From NCBI GenBank assembly GCA_019114585.1, contig DXFE01000119.1, forward strand, positions 1 through 11,019: a stretch of 11,019 bases of DNA, in the 5' to 3' direction. The translations under genes and the position numbers were made by a program. The notes beneath the pieces are model-generated. The model made no database searches. It saw nothing but the letters and a program-made list of their open reading frames with translations, and had not been told where the DNA came from. The stretch is from Gemmiger_A avium. GTDB taxonomy: Bacteria; Bacillota; Clostridia; Oscillospirales; Ruminococcaceae. Position 1 is the stretch's first letter, and the number at the start of each line of letters is the position of its first letter. Shown piece after piece: positions 7,298 to 11,019 of this stretch.

Positions 7298-7324
7298 ATT
7301 TCAGATAGGTAGAAAATCATAAGG
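7298..7324 (-). promoter_or_regulatory. Candidate response-regulator binding site (copy upstream of the binding-protein gene)
   Basis: This 27-bp element matches 21 of 27 bases of the element at 10744-10770 upstream of the kinase gene. The best-conserved part on the + strand is GGTAGAAAATCATAAG (7308-7323) against GGTAGAATATCTTAAG in the other copy. Exactly 31 bases separate it from the -10 box, the same as in the other copy. It would cover roughly -44 to -70 relative to the start of transcription, a usual place for an AraC-family activator. Binding by the regulator encoded at 7342-8871 is inference. Confidence 0.6.
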
Positions 7325-7341
7325 CGATTTTTTCTTCATCC

Positions 7342-8871
7342 TCATTTGTTGGCCCGGCGGTACTCGGCCGGCAGCTGACCGGTGCATTTTTTGAATACCT
7401 GGCTGAAATACTTCGGGTCGGCATAGCCCACCTGCTCGGCCACCTGGTTCAGTTTCAGCTGGGTGCCGATCAGCAGTTCCTTTGCCTTGCCGATGCGGTA
7501 TTTGCGCATGTAGGCGCTGAAGGTTTCGCCGGTATCCTTATGGAACTGGCCGCTCAGGTATTCCGGCGTCAGGTTTAGTTTCTGGGCGATCTCCTCCAGG
7601 GTAATGCCGGTGGAGTAGAATTCATGGATCAGGCTTTTGGCCCGCAGGATGGTGATATTCTGATCCGGCGTATCGGTCTGACCCGCAGCCACGGTAAGAA
7701 CCGCCAGCAGCTGATTCGCCACCTCGTTCAGTTCTGTCAGATTGCGCGCTTCCAGGATGGATTCCATCAGGCGGCGTGCTTCGATCTGCCCGGCTTTGAT
7801 CAGGTCCACCTCTTTGGCCAGGTTCAGCGCCGTCCAGAGGAACCGGGTGTAGCTTTCCCGAATTTCGCGGGGATCGTAGACGATATGGCCGTCAAAATAT
7901 CGACGGAACTCCTCAAACTGACGCTCGATCCGTTCAGCGCTGCGGGAACAGACCGCCACCCGCAGCCGGTTTTCGATTCCTATGGGAAAGGCACAGGGCT
8001 CGGTGGGGCTCTGGAGCACCTGGGGCCAGTACAACAACGGTTCGCCGGGCAGCGCGATTTTCCAGGGCAGCGCGTCCAACAAGCCCATGGCTGTCTGGTG
8101 CAGTGTATGCCAGCCGGTGGCAAAGGCCAGGCTGATGTCGGCGCCTTTCCACAGGGTCTGAGCGTGGATCCGCACGCTGCTGGTCAGCCAGGCGGAAAAC
8201 CGCTGCGGGTCCTCCACGCCGGTAAGCAGATACAGGATGGCATGGTGATTTTCCAGCAGCATGGGGCAGACCGCCGCGCATTCGGCCTGCAGTTCGCGGC
8301 AGGTAAGCCGGTTGATGCTGTCCCGCGCCACAGGATAATTGCGGACCCCATAGTAGAACAGCACCTGGGCAAACACGTCCTGACGGCCCAGCCCGAAACG
8401 GGCGGCAATCCCCTCCTGGCTTTTTTCATCCCGGGTACCGTCCGGCAGAACCAGACAGCGCAGGGCCGCTTCCAGGGAGTCCACCTCCCGGGAAACCGAT
8501 TCCTGGATCTGCAGTTCCAGTTTTTTCAGCGACTGGGCCAGTTCCGCCATGGAGATGGGCTTGAGCAGGTAGTCGCTTACCCCGAACGACATGGCCTTTT
8601 TGGCGTATTCAAACCCGGAATAGGCGCTCAGGATGATATACCGGGTGCGGACGCCGGCGGCGGTCAGCGCGCCGATCATCTCCAGACCATCCATCTCCGG
8701 CATCCGCACATCGGTGATCACCACGTCGGGATACCGCTCCTTGACGCAGTTCAGCCCCAGCAGGCCATTGGCAGCACAGCCCACCACATGGTAGGAATCG
8801 CTGATGCGCTCCACCAGTTTGGCCATGCCGTCGCGGATTCGGGTTTCGTCCTCCACGATTACGATACGCAC
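7342..8871 (-). CDS. AraC-type two-component response regulator, YesN-like
   Basis: This 509-residue cytoplasmic DNA-binding regulator is activated by phosphotransfer from the adjacent kinase. The N-terminal receiver domain (about 1-120) has the acidic pocket VEDE (6-9), the phospho-acceptor Asp54 in ITDVRMPEMDG, Ser82 and Lys104 in LLKP. A middle region of about 280 residues has no motif I recognise; such linkers are usual in YesN-type regulators. The C-terminal AraC/XylS domain (about 408-509) has two helix-turn-helix units, near 423-444 (ITLEEIAQKLNLTPEYLSGQF) and 473-494 (KLNQVAEQVGYADPKYFSQVF). The start is GTG 8871, eight bases after AAGGAGGGA; the gene overlaps the end of the kinase gene by 13 bases. 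It probably activates the transporter operon and its own operon through the 27-bp elements. Confidence 0.93.
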   Translation of the reverse strand: MRIVIVEDETRIRDGMAKLVERISDSYHVVGCAANGLLGLNCVKERYPDVVITDVRMPEMDGLEMIGALTAAGVRTRYIILSAYSGFEYAKKAMSFGVSDYLLKPISMAELAQSLKKLELQIQESVSREVDSLEAALRCLVLPDGTRDEKSQEGIAARFGLGRQDVFAQVLFYYGVRNYPVARDSINRLTCRELQAECAAVCPMLLENHHAILYLLTGVEDPQRFSAWLTSSVRIHAQTLWKGADISLAFATGWHTLHQTAMGLLDALPWKIALPGEPLLYWPQVLQSPTEPCAFPIGIENRLRVAVCSRSAERIERQFEEFRRYFDGHIVYDPREIRESYTRFLWTALNLAKEVDLIKAGQIEARRLMESILEARNLTELNEVANQLLAVLTVAAGQTDTPDQNITILRAKSLIHEFYSTGITLEEIAQKLNLTPEYLSGQFHKDTGETFSAYMRKYRIGKAKELLIGTQLKLNQVAEQVGYADPKYFSQVFKKCTGQLPAEYRRANK

Positions 8872-10670
8872 GGGTCCTGTCCCTCCTTCTGGATATCTGC
8901 CGGAATGTTGATTTCGATGCGGGTGCCCCGGTCGGTGCCGCTTGTCACCGCAATCCGGGCGCTCGCGCCGTAATAGAGCAGCAGCCGGTTGATGGCGTTC
9001 TGCATTCCGTGGTAGCGTTTGGTACAGTCGATGCCGCTGCGGCTGGTGTGCAGGTTGTCCAGCACCTGCCGGGGAATGCCCACGCCGTTGTCCGCAATGA
9101 TGACCTGCAGAGTATCCTGCCGCACCTCCATGCGGATCTGCAGCAGGCAGTCCTCCTGTTCACGGGAGAAGCCGTGGATCATGGCGTTCTCCACAAAGGG
9201 CTGCATGAACAGCTTATGCACCCGGCAGCGCAAGGCTTCGGGTGGGATTTCGATCTCACAGCGGAAACTGCTTTTCAGCCGGTTCTGGTGGATAAACAGG
9301 TATTGTTTCAGCCAGGCAGCCTCTTCCTCCATCGTTACGATTGCATTGGAATAATCAATGCCGTAGCGCAGTGTCTTGCCCAGCGCGCTGATCACGTTGG
9401 ACAGGGCATACTGATCGTTTTCAATGGCCATCCAGTTCAGGGTATCCAGCGTATTGTAGAGGAAATGCGGGTTGAGCTGGGCTTCCAGCGCGGCAATTTC
9501 CGCATTCTTGATCTTTTCCGCGCTTTCTTCCCGGTCCTGCATCAGGGTCTGAAGTCGGTCCGCCATGGTGTTAAGCCCTTCCGCGATGGTGCGGATTTCC
9601 GGCGTCATGCCCGGCGGACAGTCTGCCCGCACTGCCAGATTTCCCCGGGAAACGGTGCGCATCGTGGCGCAGACCTGTTCCACCGACTGCATCAACCGGC
9701 CGGTAATGGCCCACACCAGCACCGCCGCTGCCAGAAACGACAGCATGGTAACCAGCACGGTGGCGACCAGCCGCCGGTCGATCGCCCGGGTAAAGGAGGT
9801 ACAGTCCAGCACACTGGTCACCTGCCAGTCGGTGGGCTCGCTGATCCGGTGATATACTGCCAGTTCCCGGCTGTCCAGCAGGCTGTTCCTGGCCACAAAG
9901 TCCGTCAGGCTGCGGCTGGTATCGTACAGGTTTTCCCCGACCCAGGAGGGATCCGGGTACCAGACCAGCCGCCCCCGGCTGTCGGTGATGAACATATACT
10001 TTTCCCGGCCTTCTCCCAGCCAGTTTTCTTCCAGCGTCCGTTCCAGGAGGGTATCGTCAATACCCATCAGGATTACCGCGTCGGTACGGTTGATCCGGTC
10101 GGACAGGATACGGTGCCCCATATAAAACAGGTGGTACTGCTGCCCGTTGAAGAAGGTCACATAGCGGGTGGGCAGGTAGGTAGTGCCGTTCTGGGCGGAC
10201 AGGCCGTCAAACAGCAGCTTGGGGTTCTGCCCCAGCGCTTCCAGCGCCACGTTGGTCTGGCCGGAAAAGGAAAGCCGGTCATAAAACACCGTTTCCCCGG
10301 ACTGGGTAATGACCATCAGCGAGGTGATGTAATCCTGCAGCCAGAACACGCCCCGCAGCTTGCGGCGGATCTGGTTGCGGGTCACCGCCAGGTCCCGGCC
10401 TTCGTTCAGATCCTTCACCAGCGCCGAGAGTTCGTCGTCGGTATACAGCTGATACAGCACGTTTTCGTAGGCGGCCAGCTCCATATCCAGATCCCGGGTA
10501 ATCTGCTGCACGTCCATACCGGCGATCTGATCCCGGTTCTCCAGAATCTGCTGCCGGTCATTGCGAAAAGAAAACAGCACGCTCAGCAAAAGCGGCAGAA
10601 TAGACAGAACCGCAAAACAAGCCAGCAGCCGCTGGCGCAGAGTGCCGTTTCCGTGAAGTATCGCTTTCAT
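8859..10670 (-). CDS. Membrane sensor histidine kinase, YesM/LytS-type (HPK7 family)
   Basis: This 603-residue kinase pairs with the response regulator that follows it. Residues about 12-35 form the first membrane helix. An extracellular sensor region of about 260 residues follows, probably a Cache-type fold (ITDSRGRLVWYPDPSWVG near 228-245 is typical). A second helix lies at about 302-323, then a HAMP domain (about 324-377). The phospho-acceptor is His402 in AQLNPHFLYNTLD, the signature of the His_kinase family found in YesM and LytS. The ATPase domain has QPFVENAMIHG (490-500) and IADNGVGIP (525-533), with YHGMQNAINRL near 553-563. The start is ATG 10670, eight bases after AAGGGG; GTG 10679 is possible but lies too close to that site. 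The stop overlaps the regulator gene by 13 bases. The signal is unknown; by context it relates to the imported sugar. Confidence 0.93.
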   Translation of the reverse strand: MKAILHGNGTLRQRLLACFAVLSILPLLLSVLFSFRNDRQQILENRDQIAGMDVQQITRDLDMELAAYENVLYQLYTDDELSALVKDLNEGRDLAVTRNQIRRKLRGVFWLQDYITSLMVITQSGETVFYDRLSFSGQTNVALEALGQNPKLLFDGLSAQNGTTYLPTRYVTFFNGQQYHLFYMGHRILSDRINRTDAVILMGIDDTLLERTLEENWLGEGREKYMFITDSRGRLVWYPDPSWVGENLYDTSRSLTDFVARNSLLDSRELAVYHRISEPTDWQVTSVLDCTSFTRAIDRRLVATVLVTMLSFLAAAVLVWAITGRLMQSVEQVCATMRTVSRGNLAVRADCPPGMTPEIRTIAEGLNTMADRLQTLMQDREESAEKIKNAEIAALEAQLNPHFLYNTLDTLNWMAIENDQYALSNVISALGKTLRYGIDYSNAIVTMEEEAAWLKQYLFIHQNRLKSSFRCEIEIPPEALRCRVHKLFMQPFVENAMIHGFSREQEDCLLQIRMEVRQDTLQVIIADNGVGIPRQVLDNLHTSRSGIDCTKRYHGMQNAINRLLLYYGASARIAVTSGTDRGTRIEINIPADIQKEGQDPCVS

Positions 10671-10706
10671 GCAGGCCACCCCTTTTTCAAATCCTGGTTC
10701 TCTTTT

Positions 10707-10735
10707 ATTGTAGCGAATTTCTTATGGCTAAAGGG
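10707..10735 (-). promoter_or_regulatory. Promoter of the kinase/regulator operon
   Basis: On the minus strand the -10 box is TACAAT (10712-10707), about 37 bases ahead of the kinase ATG. At 17 bases spacing the -35 position reads CCCTTT (10735-10730), which does not resemble TTGACA. As at the binding-protein promoter, the good -10 and poor -35 sit 31 bases from a copy of the shared 27-bp element. This suggests positive autoregulation. Confidence 0.55.
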
Positions 10736-10743
10736 AGAGAATT

Positions 10744-10770
10744 ATCTCAAAAAGGTAGAATATCTTAAGA
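10744..10770 (-). promoter_or_regulatory. Candidate response-regulator binding site (copy upstream of the kinase gene)
   Basis: This is the second copy of the 27-bp element, aligned without gaps to 7298-7324 with six differences. On the + strand its core is GGTAGAATATCTTAAG (10754-10769). It lies in AT-rich intergenic DNA upstream of the kinase gene, in the same orientation relative to its gene as the other copy. The pairing of two copies with two promoters of one locus, and a linked AraC-type regulator, supports a regulatory role. Confidence 0.6.
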
Positions 10771-10907
10771 TGTCTTTGCGTTCGGCATGGAAAGGCGATG
10801 AAAAAGATTAAATAATTCTCCCTTCAGCGTTCTGAACAGGCACACCCACTTTCTTTCCTAATTCAGCAGTGCATTTTCGCGGTTCACTCTTTAATGCAAA
10901 AAAAGTG
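10771..10907. other. AT-rich intergenic region between divergent transcription units
   Basis: Between the kinase promoter region and the tRNA-type promoter I see no open frame with a ribosome binding site and no recognisable RNA. The two units diverge here: the kinase operon reads leftward and the consensus promoter at 10908 reads rightward. Confidence 0.5.
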
Positions 10908-10936
10908 TTGACAAACCCATAAGTGCCTGCTATAAT
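10908..10936 (+). promoter_or_regulatory. Perfect-consensus sigma-A promoter
   Basis: TTGACA (10908-10913) and TATAAT (10931-10936) match the consensus exactly, with an ideal 17-base spacer and an A-run just upstream (10898-10904) that resembles an UP element. Start of transcription is expected near 10943. Promoters this strong typically drive stable RNA genes, which agrees with the tRNA-like sequence starting at 10978. Confidence 0.88.
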
Positions 10937-10977
10937 AATCAAGCAGTCGACAAACGGCTGCCGACAACTGAATATGT

Positions 10978-11019
10978 GGGGGTATAGCTCAGCTGGGAGC
11001 CCGGTTGAAGCGGTTACGC
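10978..11019 (+). tRNA. 5' part of a tRNA-like gene, truncated by the window end and atypical
   Basis: GGGGGTA (10978-10984), TA and GCTCAGCTGGGAG match the acceptor strand and D-arm of an Ala/Ile-type bacterial tRNA. After that the fold fails. The D-loop is two bases short if GAGC (10997-11000) closes the stem, and the following bases do not form a five-pair anticodon stem. The last bases, AAGCGGTTACGC, resemble the D-arm of a different tRNA class. A tRNA cluster collapsed or joined wrongly at a contig edge would explain this; a decayed tRNA is the alternative. The identity cannot be assigned. Confidence 0.45.

Noticed and set aside
6067..7308. A 413-codon + strand frame opposite the binding-protein gene, spanning the TAG
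   Set aside because: It could have suggested that the real gene is on the other strand, but its product is Gly/Val/His-rich with no family features, whereas the minus strand shows a lipobox and binding-protein motifs.
7313..7331. AT-rich inverted repeat AAAATC / GATTTT after the response-regulator gene as a terminator
   Set aside because: The stem is only 6 bp with few GC pairs and has no proper T-run. It overlaps the shared regulatory element, which explains the sequence better.
9009..10811. A 600-codon open frame on the + strand opposite the kinase gene
   Set aside because: It is the complement of a convincing histidine kinase. It has no motif and an implausible composition, and it lacks a ribosome binding site.
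11005..11019. Catabolite-responsive (cre) site in TTGAAGCGGTTACGC
   Set aside because: It does not fit the TGNAANCGNTNNCA pattern and lies inside the tRNA-like sequence.

Overview
The window is GC-rich, except for an AT-richer left edge and right intergenic zone. It carries a typical Gram-positive carbohydrate-uptake locus: strong AGGAGG-type ribosome binding sites, a lipoprotein-type solute-binding protein, a YesM/YesN-like two-component system, and ABC permeases without their own ATPase. This suggests a GC-rich Firmicute, plausibly a gut Clostridia/Oscillospirales member. The lineage is inferred from gene style only.

Layout, left to right. Bases 1-575 contain no gene I can support. A sigma-A-type promoter (576-603) and a hairpin-bearing leader precede a MATE efflux transporter on the + strand (716-2095). 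That gene converges on a minus-strand operon at a near-perfect bidirectional terminator (2106-2157) that overlaps the last codons of the glycosidase. The minus-strand operon reads from right to left: sensor histidine kinase (10670-8859), AraC-type response regulator (8871-7342), sugar-binding lipoprotein (7203-5944), an intercistronic hairpin with a T-run, MalF-like permease (5882-4983), MalG-like permease (4986-4138) and a GH31 alpha-glycosidase (4133-2151). Beyond the kinase lie a consensus promoter (10908-10936) and the 5' part of a tRNA-like sequence that loses its fold before the window ends.

How it probably works. The membrane kinase senses an extracellular cue, probably linked to the sugar, and phosphorylates the response regulator. 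The regulator activates its own operon and the transporter/glycosidase operon. The binding lipoprotein and the two permeases import an oligosaccharide, and the signal-less GH31 enzyme cleaves it in the cytoplasm. The ATPase must be encoded elsewhere, as with MsmK-type shared ATPases.

Two observations stand out. First, a 27-bp element (21/27 identical) lies upstream of both the kinase gene and the binding-protein gene. It has the same orientation and the same 31-nt distance to a good -10 box, and both promoters have poor -35 boxes. This is a strong candidate for the regulator's binding site. Second, the binding-protein gene is split by a single in-frame TAG codon (7018-7020) directly after the lipoprotein leader, while both sides remain intact and in one frame. 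This is most simply a recent nonsense mutation or a base error, but it would disable uptake unless it is read through.
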